64,000 nucleotides of DNA from Dactylosporangium siamense (GTDB lineage Bacteria > Actinomycetota > Actinomycetes > Mycobacteriales > Micromonosporaceae), in assembly GCF_016862795.1 (NCBI RefSeq), contig NZ_BONQ01000033.1, positions 1 to 64,000 of the forward strand. Reading direction: 5' to 3'. Below the pieces are notes generated by a model. That model did no database searches. It worked only from the letters and a program-made list of their open reading frames with translations, and was not told where the DNA came from. Positions 49,454-58,067 of this stretch are shown in pieces; position 1 is the stretch's first letter; every line of letters begins with the position of its first letter. Made by a program: the position numbers and the translations under genes.

Positions 49454-50560
49454 ATGCGCAAAATCATGCTTGTCGCTGCGGTTTTTCTGGCCTCGTTCGC
49501 GCCGGCCGTCGACGCCCACGCCGCTCAGGCCGCCACGGTGGTCTCCCCCAAGCGCCCACTGAACGTCCGGGCCGGCAGCGCCGTGTGGACCGCCCAGGTG
49601 CGGACCCTGCCGCACGGCGCCGCGGTCTCCATCGACTGCCAGGTCAAGGGCCAGCTGATCAACCAGGGCTCGGTCCGCGTCACGGACCAGTGGGACCGGC
49701 TCACCGACGGCTCCTACGTCTCCGACGCGTGGATCCGCCGCCCCGCCGCCGCCATCCCCGCCTGCGGCCCGGCGGCCCCGGTCGCGCCGGCCGCCGTCGC
49801 CGCCGCGGCCGCGGTCACGACGACCACGGGCACCGTCGCCTCGGGCGGCACCCCGCTGAAGGCCCGCACCGCCCCCGTGCACACCGCACCACTCATCGCC
49901 GCCCTGCCCAACGGCACCCAGCTCACCCTGGTCTGCCAGCAGCGTGGTGAGAACATCGCCGGCTCCCAGCGCGTCACGCCGATGTGGGACCGCCTGCCGG
50001 AGGGCACGTACGTGTCCGACGCCTACGTGCGCCGCACCGCCACCCCACCGCCGTGCACCGCGGCGAACCAGCCGGTCGCCGCGGCCGCCGCGCCCTCCAC
50101 CGGCGGCGACTGGACCAGCCCGCTGCCCGGCTTCCGGGCCCGCCCCGGCTTCCGCACCGCCAACAACCCCAACCACATCGGCGTCGACATCATGTCGTTC
50201 ACCGGCACCCCGATCCACGCCGCCTCGGCCGGCACCGTCCTCGAGGTCGTCTGCAACATCGAGGCCGGCCACAGCTGCGACCAGGCCGGCAGCGCGTCGA
50301 TCGGCGGCTGCGGCTGGTACGTGAAGCTGCAGCACGAGGGCGGCATCTCGACCCTGTACTGCCACATGGTCCGCAAGGCCCTCGTCCAGCCCGGCCAGAA
50401 GGTCAAGGCGGGGCAGGTCATCGGCTACGTCGGCAGCTCCGGCAACTCGTCCGCCCCGCACCTGCACTACGAGGTCCACATCAACGCCCCGCCGACCGGC
50501 CCGCAGAACGCCATCGACCCGCTGCCGTTCATGCGCACCCACGGCGCGGAGATCGGCTGA
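49454..50560 (+). CDS. Secreted M23-family peptidase with two SH3-like domains
   Basis: Cell-wall endopeptidase of 368 residues. It has a signal peptide (MLVAAVFLASFAPAVDAHAAQA) and two SH3b-like repeats of similar sequence, about residues 30-97 and 128-200, each ending in YVSDAWIRR or YVSDAYVRR. An M23/LytM domain follows with the zinc ligands in NHIGVDI and HLHYEVH. It should cut peptidoglycan cross-links. The ATG at 49454 begins the signal peptide; GGGGGTG lies about six bases upstream. The SH3b parts probably bind the wall. Confidence 0.9.
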   Translation: MRKIMLVAAVFLASFAPAVDAHAAQAATVVSPKRPLNVRAGSAVWTAQVRTLPHGAAVSIDCQVKGQLINQGSVRVTDQWDRLTDGSYVSDAWIRRPAAAIPACGPAAPVAPAAVAAAAAVTTTTGTVASGGTPLKARTAPVHTAPLIAALPNGTQLTLVCQQRGENIAGSQRVTPMWDRLPEGTYVSDAYVRRTATPPPCTAANQPVAAAAAPSTGGDWTSPLPGFRARPGFRTANNPNHIGVDIMSFTGTPIHAASAGTVLEVVCNIEAGHSCDQAGSASIGGCGWYVKLQHEGGISTLYCHMVRKALVQPGQKVKAGQVIGYVGSSGNSSAPHLHYEVHINAPPTGPQNAIDPLPFMRTHGAEIG

Positions 50561-50563
50561 TTC

Positions 50564-50795
50564 TTCCGCGGCGGCCTTCGGCCGGAAGAGCAGTGGGGGA
50601 TTCTCACCCCACACCCCCAATGCTCGCGTTGCTCGCACGACCTGCGCCCCGAGGGCGCGGTCGACTCGGACGCGTGCGCGTGGCCTATGAAGACCGGGGG
50701 TCCAGGTTCGAGGCGCTCAAGGTCTGTCGTCCGGCTCGCCCGCCCTGCGCGCGAGACGACGGAGGCGGGTCCGACCACCGGACCGGGCGCTGCCC
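50564..50795 (+). repeat. Dispersed repeat, copy C
   Basis: Begins four bases after the peptidase stop with TTCCGCGGCGGCCTTCGGCC and carries the same ordered blocks as copies A (19055-19290) and B (19355-19574), 31 kb away. Similarity to copy B extends over the whole length. It appears non-coding, and no terminal inverted repeats or target duplications were seen. Confidence 0.78.
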
Positions 50796-50822
50796 CCGCT
50801 TCCTGCGGATGGGCCTGCCCTG

Positions 50823-50874
50823 TTGACCTTGGAGACTTTGTCCTGCCTGGGCGAGACAAAGTCTCCAAGGTCAA
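50823..50874. repeat. Long palindrome, left copy (terminator-like)
   Basis: Perfect 20-bp arms TTGACCTTGGAGACTTTGTC / GACAAAGTCTCCAAGGTCAA with a 12-nt loop, immediately after the stop of the DUF2867 gene. The outer 18 bases are identical to those of the palindrome at 52130-52181. It is likely a terminator, and it is also a repeated element. Confidence 0.85.
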
Positions 50875-50876
50875 AC

Positions 50877-51485
50877 TTAGGCAGGGGTGGATTGCCAGCG
50901 GTGGGCGATGGATTTCAGCAGGGCCGGGTAGACGCCGAGGTAGCGGAACGGTTTGATGGCGGCCATGTAGGCGGTGCCGAACTTGCCGTTGGGCTTCACG
51001 AGGACGGTCATCTGGCCGTGGTGGCCGCCGGCACCGTCGGGGACCCAGCCGATGTGCATGACGGTGTGCACGGTCTTGTTGGCCATCTCGGCGGCCCACT
51101 CGTCGTGGGTCTGGAACACGAAGGTGAACGGGACGGCGCGCAGGTCGGGGCCGCGTGGGGCGTCGCGCAGGTCGGCCGGGAGCCGGTCGCGCAGTGAGCC
51201 CACCCGGGTGCCGAGGCCGGCGTCGGGCTTGTCCCAGCCGAACCAGGCGCCGAGCTTCCAGCGGGTCGCGAACAGTGCCCGCGGCAGCAGCCCGGGGACC
51301 GGTGTCGGGCCGGCTCTACCCGGGGCGGCAGCGTCGCCGCCGGGTGAGAGCTGGCGGATCAGGCGGGGCAGGTCGTCCGGGCCGCCCGGGGTCGGTAGCG
51401 CCCAGACGTCCTCGACCTGGAAGTCGGGGGCGATCTCGTGGATGCGCCAGGGGCGGGACGTGTGGGCCGTCTTGGGAAGTCGCAT
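50877..51485 (-). CDS. DUF2867 family protein
   Basis: Protein of 202 residues. Conserved parts of the family are visible: SRPWRIHEIAPDFQVEDVWALPTPGG, a middle RWKLGAWFGWDKP, and a C-terminal MHIGWVPDGAGGHHGQMTVLVKPNGKFG. Function is unknown; members are cytoplasmic and often paired with TetR regulators. The ATG at 51485 lies 76 bases from a divergent TetR gene, with a strong palindromic operator between, so its expression is probably controlled by that repressor. Confidence 0.85.
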   Translation of the reverse strand: MRLPKTAHTSRPWRIHEIAPDFQVEDVWALPTPGGPDDLPRLIRQLSPGGDAAAPGRAGPTPVPGLLPRALFATRWKLGAWFGWDKPDAGLGTRVGSLRDRLPADLRDAPRGPDLRAVPFTFVFQTHDEWAAEMANKTVHTVMHIGWVPDGAGGHHGQMTVLVKPNGKFGTAYMAAIKPFRYLGVYPALLKSIAHRWQSTPA

Positions 51486-51502
51486 GAGCAGGATCCCCCA
51501 TC

Positions 51503-51543
51503 TGTACGGTGCCGTATAGATCTAGACTATACGGCACCGTACA
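51503..51543. promoter_or_regulatory. Large palindromic operator of the DUF2867/TetR pair
   Basis: Perfect 17-bp arms TGTACGGTGCCGTATAG / CTATACGGCACCGTACA around a 7-nt spacer. Each arm contains an inner near-palindrome (TACGGTGCCGTA), so two repressor dimers may bind. It lies in the 76-bp divergent gap next to the TetR gene. Confidence 0.88.
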
Positions 51544-51560
51544 CATGAAGGAGCGACAGG

Positions 51561-52121
51561 ATGGCCGTGGCCCGGACCGCACGTGGCAGATGGGTCGAGG
51601 AGGGGCTGCGCGCGCTGGCCACCGGAGGGCCGGAGGCAGTGCGGGTCGAGGTGCTCGCCCAGGCGCTCGGCGTCAGCAAGGGCGGGTTCTACGGGTACTT
51701 CACCAACCGCGACGCGCTGCTCGACGAGGTGCTCGACCTGTGGGAGCGGGAGGTCACCGACACCGTGATCGAGCAGGTCGAAGACGGCGGCGGGGACGGC
51801 CGGGCCCGCCTGGAGCGATTGTTCGCGATCGTCGCCACGGCCGGCGGCGCGTCGGCCCGGGGCGTCGCGGCCGACCTCGCGATCCGCGACTGGGCCCGCC
51901 GCGACGAGGCGGTCGCCGCCCGCCTGCGGCGGGTCGACAACCGCCGGATGGCCTACCTGCGGTCGCTGTTCTCCCAGTTCTGCGAGGACCCCGACGACGT
52001 GGAGGTCCGCTGCATGCTCGCCTTCTCCCTGCGCGTCGGCGTCCACCTGATCGCCGCCGACCACAACGGTCGCAGCCGCGCCGAGATCATGGCCCTGACC
52101 AGACGGTGGCTGCTGCGGTAG
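51561..52121 (+). CDS. TetR-family transcriptional regulator
   Basis: Regulator of 186 residues. The HTH covers residues about 10-50 (GLRALATGGPEAVRVEVLAQALGVSKGGFYGYFTNRDALLDEV) and a helical ligand domain follows. The ATG at 51561 has GGAG about 10 bases upstream. It is divergent from the DUF2867 gene and separated from it by a 41-bp palindrome, so it most likely represses both genes until a ligand binds. The ligand is not predictable. Confidence 0.92.
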   Translation: MAVARTARGRWVEEGLRALATGGPEAVRVEVLAQALGVSKGGFYGYFTNRDALLDEVLDLWEREVTDTVIEQVEDGGGDGRARLERLFAIVATAGGASARGVAADLAIRDWARRDEAVAARLRRVDNRRMAYLRSLFSQFCEDPDDVEVRCMLAFSLRVGVHLIAADHNGRSRAEIMALTRRWLLR

Positions 52122-52129
52122 CGGCCCTG

Positions 52130-52181
52130 TTGACCTTGGAGACTTTGACACGCCAGGACGTGTCAAAGTCTCCAAGGTCAA
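52130..52181. repeat. Long palindrome, right copy (terminator-like)
   Basis: Perfect 22-bp arms TTGACCTTGGAGACTTTGACAC / GTGTCAAAGTCTCCAAGGTCAA with an 8-nt loop, between the convergent TetR and diguanylate cyclase genes. It shares its outer 18 bases with the palindrome at 50823-50874, while the inner bases differ in a paired way. Confidence 0.85.
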
Positions 52182-52183
52182 AC

Positions 52184-53941
52184 TCAGCCGGCGCGGTGGC
52201 GGCCGGGGCGGTCGGGGCCGCGCTTGGCCGCGTACATGGCCTGGTCGGCGGTGCGCAGCACCTCGTCCGGGTCCTCGCCGGGATCGGCGAGGTGCAGGCC
52301 GACGCTCGCGCCGATGCGGACCTCGTGCCCGGCGACGTCGAACGGCGCCGCGATCGTCGCGCGCAGGCGGGTCGCCAGGGCGTCGACGTCCTCACCACCC
52401 ACGACGCCGGGGAGCAGCAGGACGAACTCGTCGCCGCCGACCCGGGCGAGGACGTCGGTGGGGCGCAGGCAGGCCGACAGCCGGTCCCCGACCTGGCGCA
52501 GCAGCTCGTCGCCGGCCTCGTGGCCGAGCTCGTCGTTGACGGGCTTGAAGTCGTCCAGGTCGACGAAGAGCACGCCGACCGGCGTGTCCTGCAGCGACGC
52601 GGTCAGTCGTTCCTGCAGGCGACGGCGGTTGGGCAGGCCGGTGAGCGGGTCGTGGTGCGCGTCGTGGGCCAGCCGGTCCTGCATCTCGCGGCTGTCGGTG
52701 ATGTCGCGGGCGTTGATGACGACGCCGTTGAGGGCGGCGTTGTGCAGCTGGTTGGAGGCGGTGAAGTCGAACCAGCGGTGCCTGCCGTCGGCCTGCAGGA
52801 CGCGGACCTGCATGCGCTCCAGGCCGCCCTTCTCCGTCAGCAGCGCGGCGAACCGGTCCCGGACGTGCTGGCGGTCGTCCGGGTGCAGCAGGTCGAACAC
52901 CGACGAGCCGACGGCGACGAAGCCGAGGATGCGTTTGCCGCTCGGGCTGGAGTACTCGACGCAGCCGTCGCCGTCCAGGACGGTGACCACGTCCGGGGCG
53001 TGCTCGACCAGCGCGGCGAAGCGTTCCTCGGCGCGGCGGCGCACCAGCTGCGAGCGGTACCCGAGGACGGCCAGCCCGACCACGCCGACGAGCAGCATGG
53101 TCAGCAGGGCCAGGTTGATGGTGAGGCTGCGGTTGCGGACCGGGCCGTCGAAGGTGGCGGTGGACTGGGTCCGCACGTACGCCCAGCCGCCCGGCAGCCC
53201 ACCGTGCACGGCGGCGATCATGGAGCGGCCGTTGGCGCGGTACGTGACGAACACCGACTGGTCGGAGCCGATCTTCTTGATGATCTCGGAGTCGACGAGG
53301 GTGCCGAGCGCGGCCGGGTCGCTGGACGCGCCGACGGTGCCGCCGGCGTCGACGACGAGCGACAGGTGCGACGGGTCGCTGAGCTTCTCCAGGTACACCT
53401 GGAGCTGCCCCTTGCGGACCGGGATGAAGCCGTAGATCAGCGCGACCGGGTCACTGCCGACGACGATCGGCACGGCGACCGCCTGGACCAGGGTGTCCTT
53501 GACCGTCATCAGCGAGGAGAAGCCGGGCCTGCCCAGCGCCAGGCCGGAGATCAGTGGCTTCCAACCGATCGCCGCCCGGTCCGGGAACATGTTCGAGGGC
53601 TTGGTGGCGTTGATCGGGTTGCCGGTCAGGTCGGTGAGGACCACGCCGTACGTGAAGAACGTCGACTTGTTCGCGTATTCGAGGAGGGCGGCCCGGTCGC
53701 CGGCGTCGCCGGGGGTCAGCGACAGCGGCCGGCTGGTGACGAAGTCGTTGAGCTCCTTCGCCGACACGAGCAGCAGCTGCTCGACCAGGCCACCGTTGTT
53801 GGTGGCGAGGGCGAGGGTGTCGGCGCGGTGCACAGTCTCCGCGGCGCGTAGCGCGGAACGGTTGACCGAGATGCCGACCGCGCCGATGGCGAGCAACAGG
53901 GCGGCGCTGATGCTCACGACGAGCCAACTCCGCAGCCGCAT
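52184..53941 (-). CDS. Membrane diguanylate cyclase (sensor-PAS-GGDEF)
   Basis: Protein of 585 residues. A first membrane segment (SWLVVSISAALLLAIGAVGISV) and a second (LALLTMLLVGVVGLAVLGYRS, near 290) enclose an outside sensor domain of about 250 residues, likely dCache. A PAS domain follows (about 315-435) and then a GGDEF domain. The active motif GGDEF is intact and an RxxD inhibitory site (RPTD) lies five residues before it, so it should make cyclic di-GMP with product feedback. A strong GGAGG precedes the ATG. No EAL domain is present. Confidence 0.93.
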   Translation of the reverse strand: MRLRSWLVVSISAALLLAIGAVGISVNRSALRAAETVHRADTLALATNNGGLVEQLLLVSAKELNDFVTSRPLSLTPGDAGDRAALLEYANKSTFFTYGVVLTDLTGNPINATKPSNMFPDRAAIGWKPLISGLALGRPGFSSLMTVKDTLVQAVAVPIVVGSDPVALIYGFIPVRKGQLQVYLEKLSDPSHLSLVVDAGGTVGASSDPAALGTLVDSEIIKKIGSDQSVFVTYRANGRSMIAAVHGGLPGGWAYVRTQSTATFDGPVRNRSLTINLALLTMLLVGVVGLAVLGYRSQLVRRRAEERFAALVEHAPDVVTVLDGDGCVEYSSPSGKRILGFVAVGSSVFDLLHPDDRQHVRDRFAALLTEKGGLERMQVRVLQADGRHRWFDFTASNQLHNAALNGVVINARDITDSREMQDRLAHDAHHDPLTGLPNRRRLQERLTASLQDTPVGVLFVDLDDFKPVNDELGHEAGDELLRQVGDRLSACLRPTDVLARVGGDEFVLLLPGVVGGEDVDALATRLRATIAAPFDVAGHEVRIGASVGLHLADPGEDPDEVLRTADQAMYAAKRGPDRPGRHRAG

Positions 53942-54025
53942 CCGGTTTCCTCCGACTCGTCCTGTGGAGGTCTCATCGGCCGCGCCCGGGTCAGAACTGA
54001 GAAACTGTGCCCGCGATCACAACGA

Positions 54026-55231
54026 TCACGTGGTGGGTTTCACCGGCGCGGTGCCGGTCAGCACCGGGGTGACCGCGGCGGCCGGGAGGCTGACGGTGAC
54101 CTCGAGGCCGCCGCCGTCCAGGGCGACGGCGCTGGCCCCGCCACCGTGTGCCTCGCACACCGCCCGGACGATCGACAGGCCCAGCCCGGAGCCGCGGGCG
54201 CCGGTGCGTTCCCGCCCGCCCCGACGGAACGGCTCGAACAGGACCGGCACGTCGGCCGGGTCGACCTCGAAGCCGGTGTTGCCGACGACGAGCCAGGCGA
54301 GGGTCTCGTCGGTGCCGGTGCGCACCCAGATCCGCCCGCCGAGGTGGTTGTACCGCACGGCGTTCTCGACCAGGTTCCCGGCGAGCCGTTCGAGCAGGCC
54401 GGGGTCGCCGACGACCCGCGCGGGGGCGAGATCGGTCGTCACGTCCAGGGTGAGCCGCTTGATCTCCTTGCCCATCGCCGACATGGCGACGGTGACGCCG
54501 GTGGCGAGGTCGGTGGGGACCTTCCGGCCGAGTCTGCGGCCCGCCTGCGCCTCGGTGCGGGCGAGCAGCAGCAGCGACTCGACGAGGGCGTTGGCCCGCA
54601 TGGAGGCGTCCCGCACGACGTTGGACATGCGGCGGAACTCCTCGACGTCGGCCTCGGGGTCGTCGAGGGTCACGTCGACCTCGGTCCGCATCACCGCGAG
54701 GGGCGTCCGCAGCTCGTGCGAGGCGTTGGCGACGAACCGTTTCTGGGTCTCGAACGCCTCACCGATCCGGTCGAGCATCGCGTCGAACGTCTTCGCCAGC
54801 TCCGACACCTCGTCGTCGGCGCCGTCGTAGTTGATCCGGGCGTCGAGGGTCTCCCCGGTGAGCCGCTGCGCGGTGGTGGTCACCTTCTGCAGGGGCCGCA
54901 GCGCCCGGCCGGCGACGACGTAGGCGCCGGCGACCCCGACCGCGCCGATGAGCAGCAGCGCGAGGCTGCCCCGGGTCACCAGCTCCCACTCGGCGGCCTC
55001 GGCGAGCTCGGTCTGCCACTGCCGGGCGTCGACCTCGGTGCCGTCCTGCAGCACGATCCGGGTGCCGGGCTGCAGCTCGTCGGCGGGCCGGATCGCGCTG
55101 TCGACGAGGATGTACGCGAGCACGACGAGCACGAGCCCCGCCCCGACCAGCAGGATCCCGTTGAGCAGGGTGAGCCGCAGCCGCAACGTCGGGCGGAAGA
55201 GGGCGGCGCGGCGGGCGTCATACACCGTCAC
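54026..55231 (-). CDS. Two-component sensor histidine kinase
   Basis: Kinase of 401 residues. Two membrane segments (LTLLNGILLVGAGLVLVVLAYILV and GSLALLLIGAVGVAGAYVVAG) enclose a short outside loop of about 50 residues. A HAMP domain follows, then the phosphorylated histidine in FVANASHELRTPLAVMRTE, the N box (NLVENAVRYN) and the G box (GSGLGLSIVRAV). The GTG start at 55231 overlaps the stop of the response-regulator gene as GTGA, so the two form a co-translated pair. The signal is unknown; such a small outside loop fits envelope or membrane sensing. Confidence 0.93.
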   Translation of the reverse strand: MTVYDARRAALFRPTLRLRLTLLNGILLVGAGLVLVVLAYILVDSAIRPADELQPGTRIVLQDGTEVDARQWQTELAEAAEWELVTRGSLALLLIGAVGVAGAYVVAGRALRPLQKVTTTAQRLTGETLDARINYDGADDEVSELAKTFDAMLDRIGEAFETQKRFVANASHELRTPLAVMRTEVDVTLDDPEADVEEFRRMSNVVRDASMRANALVESLLLLARTEAQAGRRLGRKVPTDLATGVTVAMSAMGKEIKRLTLDVTTDLAPARVVGDPGLLERLAGNLVENAVRYNHLGGRIWVRTGTDETLAWLVVGNTGFEVDPADVPVLFEPFRRGGRERTGARGSGLGLSIVRAVCEAHGGGASAVALDGGGLEVTVSLPAAAVTPVLTGTAPVKPTT

Positions 55232-55893
55232 TGTGGTGTCCGCGTCCGGTAGCCGGCGCCGACGACGGTCTCGATGAGCGCCGGGTCGCCGAGCTTCTTG
55301 CGCAGGGTCATCATCGTGACCCGCACGGTGGTGGTGAACGGGTCGGCGTTGGCGTCCCAGACCCGTTCGAGGAGCTCCTCGCTGGACACGACCGCGCCGC
55401 GGGCCTTCAGCAGCTCCTCCAGCAGGCCGAACTCCTTGCGGGTCAGGTCCAGCGGCTGCCCGCCGCGGGTCGCGACCCGTTTGGCCTGGTCGAGCACGAG
55501 GTCGCCGATGGTCAGCACGGGCGGCGCGGCCGGGGTGGCCCGGCGGCCCAGCGCCTGCACGCGGGCGACGAGCTCGTCGAAGGCGAACGGCTTCGGCAGG
55601 TAGTCGTCGGCGCCGATCTGCAGCCCCTCGACCCGGTCGGCGACGCTGCCGCTCGCGGTCAGCATCAGGACCCGGGTCAGCGCCCCGGACGCGACGAGGT
55701 CGGCGCAGATGTCGTCGCCGTGGACGCCGGGGAGGTCCCGGTCCAGCACGACCACGTCGTAACGGGTCACCATGGCCATCTCGTGGCCCTGGGTGCCGTC
55801 GTAGGAGACGTCGACCGCCATGCCCTGGCGGCGCAGGCCCCGCACGATCGCGTCGGCGAGGTTCTGCTCGTCCTCGACCACCAGCACGCGCAC
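55228..55893 (-). CDS. OmpR-family response regulator
   Basis: Response regulator of 221 residues. The receiver domain has the acidic pair VVEDEQN, the phosphorylated aspartate in VVVLDRDLPG (D51), LMLTASG and the lysine in YLPKPFAF. A winged-helix DNA-binding domain follows (RKEFGLLEELLKARGAVVSSEELLERVWD, then VVGAGYRTR). It is first in the operon with the histidine kinase. Targets are not evident. The PQQ-like protein gene starts divergently 135 bases away. Confidence 0.94.
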   Translation of the reverse strand: MRVLVVEDEQNLADAIVRGLRRQGMAVDVSYDGTQGHEMAMVTRYDVVVLDRDLPGVHGDDICADLVASGALTRVLMLTASGSVADRVEGLQIGADDYLPKPFAFDELVARVQALGRRATPAAPPVLTIGDLVLDQAKRVATRGGQPLDLTRKEFGLLEELLKARGAVVSSEELLERVWDANADPFTTTVRVTMMTLRKKLGDPALIETVVGAGYRTRTPQ

Positions 55894-56027
55894 GCCACAT
55901 CACCCCCACCCGGTCGGGCCAGTGTCAGGCACCGGCTGTGAAGTCCGCGTGAGCCGCCCAGCGGAGCGGCCCGGGCCGCCGCCGGAGGTGGCGGCCCGAG
56001 CCAACGTATACCGCACCGTTGGCGACC

Positions 56028-57422
56028 ATGGTCCGCACCAGGCACCCTGATGATGTGGAAGAGCGGCTGATCGATCTCGGAGTGGTCACCGACAACGCCG
56101 ACCAGATCGACATCGGGCCGCCACCCGTGTTTCCCGGCCGGCGGCAGTGGCCGTTCGTGATGATCCTCGCGCTGCTCGCGACGTTCACCGGCGGCTCGGG
56201 CGCCCGCACCTCCGTGGAGTCGCTCGGCGTCCTCGCGGAACACACCGTCGGGTTCGTCGCCGACCGCGGCGCGCTGTACGCGTTGCGGGAGGACCCCGCG
56301 GTCACCGCGTACGACTGGGGCACCGGCGAGCAGCGCTGGAGCCGCACGATCCCGCCGAACGCCGGCCAGGTCTACCTCGCCGCGGACCGCGCCTACATCC
56401 GGCACCGGCCGTGCACCGACGCCACCGGCTGGAGCCTGGAGCGCCTCGACCCGGCCGACGGCCACCAGCAGTGGATCGCCGCCGGGGCTCCGGTCGCGGT
56501 GCTGCGGATCGAGCAGCGACCCGGTCTGCTGCTGGTCGACGAGCGCGCCAGCACGTGCCCACCGGCGGTGCCGCTGCGCAACAGCCCGCAGACGCCGGTG
56601 CATCTCGCGGCGATCGACGCGGAGAGCGGCGTCGTGCGGTGGCAGTTCCAGATGCCGGTCGGCGGCCGGCTGGTCTCCCCCGACGTGCCCGGCAACGACT
56701 GGTTCGCCATCTGGTACCCGGACGGCCACACCGAGATCCGGGCCGCCGCGACCGGCGCGGTGATCAGCGCCGCGGAGGTGCCCGAGCTCGCCGACGGGCC
56801 GCCGCAGAGCGTCCGCATCGTCGGCGACCTGCTCGTGATCGTCTCGGTCCGCCTCGACGGCGCGTTGATCACCAGCTACGGGCACGCGCCCCTGGCGTAC
56901 CGGTGGCAGAAGCTCTTCCAGTCCGCCGAGCCGGTGCCGATCGCCGAGATCGCCTACGGTCCCGTCGTCGTCGCGTGCGGGCCGATGGTGTGCGTGCCGA
57001 ACTGGCGGGACATCGCCGTGCTCGACCCGCGCACCGGCGAGCAGCGCTGGCGTCGCACGATCCAGCTGGACGCGGTCGGCCCCGGCGTGCTCGTGGCCCG
57101 CGACCGCGAGGACTTCATGCGGATCCGGATCGTCGACTGGCAGACCGGCGTCGACCGCGCCGAGCTCGAAGGCTGGGGCCTGGTGCCGATGGCGACCGAC
57201 GGCAATGACGACGCGGCCGGCACCGCCGCCGCGGCCGGCACCACCTATGCCCTGGTCCAGAAGCCCGACGGCGAAGGCTCCCGGATCGCCCGGGTCAACC
57301 TGCACACCGGCGAGGTCGAGGTCATCGGCCAGATCCACCCGATCCCGTCGCGGTGCGCGATGCGCGGGCACCGCCTGTCCTGCCTGGCCGGCGGCGACAG
57401 CGTCCACCTGTGGAAGCTGTAG
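56028..57422 (+). CDS. Membrane-anchored PQQ-like beta-propeller protein (member 1)
   Basis: Protein of about 464 residues. A short cytoplasmic part with the motif ERLIDLGVV precedes one membrane segment (WPFVMILALLATFTG). A large outside domain follows with PQQ-like repeat cores such as AVTAYDWGTGEQRW, AIDAESGVVRWQ and AVLDPRTGEQRW. These fold as a beta-propeller. It is the only plus-strand member of a five-gene family here. The start could be ATG 56028, TTG 56019 or GTG 56055. No catalytic role is evident, so a binding or scaffold role is likely. Confidence 0.78.
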   Translation: MVRTRHPDDVEERLIDLGVVTDNADQIDIGPPPVFPGRRQWPFVMILALLATFTGGSGARTSVESLGVLAEHTVGFVADRGALYALREDPAVTAYDWGTGEQRWSRTIPPNAGQVYLAADRAYIRHRPCTDATGWSLERLDPADGHQQWIAAGAPVAVLRIEQRPGLLLVDERASTCPPAVPLRNSPQTPVHLAAIDAESGVVRWQFQMPVGGRLVSPDVPGNDWFAIWYPDGHTEIRAAATGAVISAAEVPELADGPPQSVRIVGDLLVIVSVRLDGALITSYGHAPLAYRWQKLFQSAEPVPIAEIAYGPVVVACGPMVCVPNWRDIAVLDPRTGEQRWRRTIQLDAVGPGVLVARDREDFMRIRIVDWQTGVDRAELEGWGLVPMATDGNDDAAGTAAAAGTTYALVQKPDGEGSRIARVNLHTGEVEVIGQIHPIPSRCAMRGHRLSCLAGGDSVHLWKL

Positions 57423-57432
57423 CCGCCGGGCG

Positions 57433-57834
57433 TCAGTCGCCGTGCAGGACCAGGGTCGTGCCGGCCTGCTCCGCCGCCTGCAGGGCGCGCAGCCGCAGCA
57501 GCGACGGGTGGTCCTCCAGCAGCTTCGCCGTGTTCGCGAGGGAACGCAGCGCCGCGGCCTCGGCGCGGGCGCGTTCGAGGTCGGCCCGGCCGCGCTCCTT
57601 GGCCAGGGCGGTGTCGGCGTACGCGCGGCGCAGGTCGCCGGGCAGCATGACGTCCCGCACGGTCACCTCCAGCACGTCGACGCCGACCTCGGCGGCGGTC
57701 GGCGCGAGCGCGGCGGTCAGCCGGGCGGGCAGCTGCGGGCGGGCGGCGAGGAGCGACTCCAGGTCGGACTCGGCGACGGCGGCCCGCAGCTCGACCTGGG
57801 TGCGCAGGTACTCCATCACGGTGACCTTGGCCAT
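57433..57834 (-). pseudogene. SPFH/stomatin-like protein with internal deletion
   Basis: Frame of 133 residues. The C-terminal part, LRTQVELRAAVAESDLESLLAARPQLPARL, then VRDVMLPGDLRRAYA and LEDHPSLLRLRALQ, matches the second half of slipin/stomatin-type Band 7 proteins. The first residues, MAKVTVMEY, match a typical N-terminus of such proteins, but the membrane segment and the first half of the SPFH domain are missing. The two parts are joined in frame. The natural reading is a deletion of roughly 90-110 residues. It may still be translated, as the frame is open, but it would lack the anchor. It converges on PQQ member 1 with ten bases between. Confidence 0.65.
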
Positions 57835-58067
57835 GACCTGACTCCAGACAGGGGGTTGGTGCGCGACGACCGCGGGCGGGGGCCACGAAAGCCCGCAGGG
57901 CCCGCGGTCGCCGGGCCCGGTTTCCGGGTGGTGCTGGTGGAGTTGTCAGCCCCTTGGGTGGCAAACGCACGGCGCGGAACACCGACCGGCGATGCCGGGG
58001 CGCCGCAGTCGCCGTGCCTTCCGCAGGCGAGACTACGGCCCGCTCCGGGGCGCACGCAGCTCGATAT

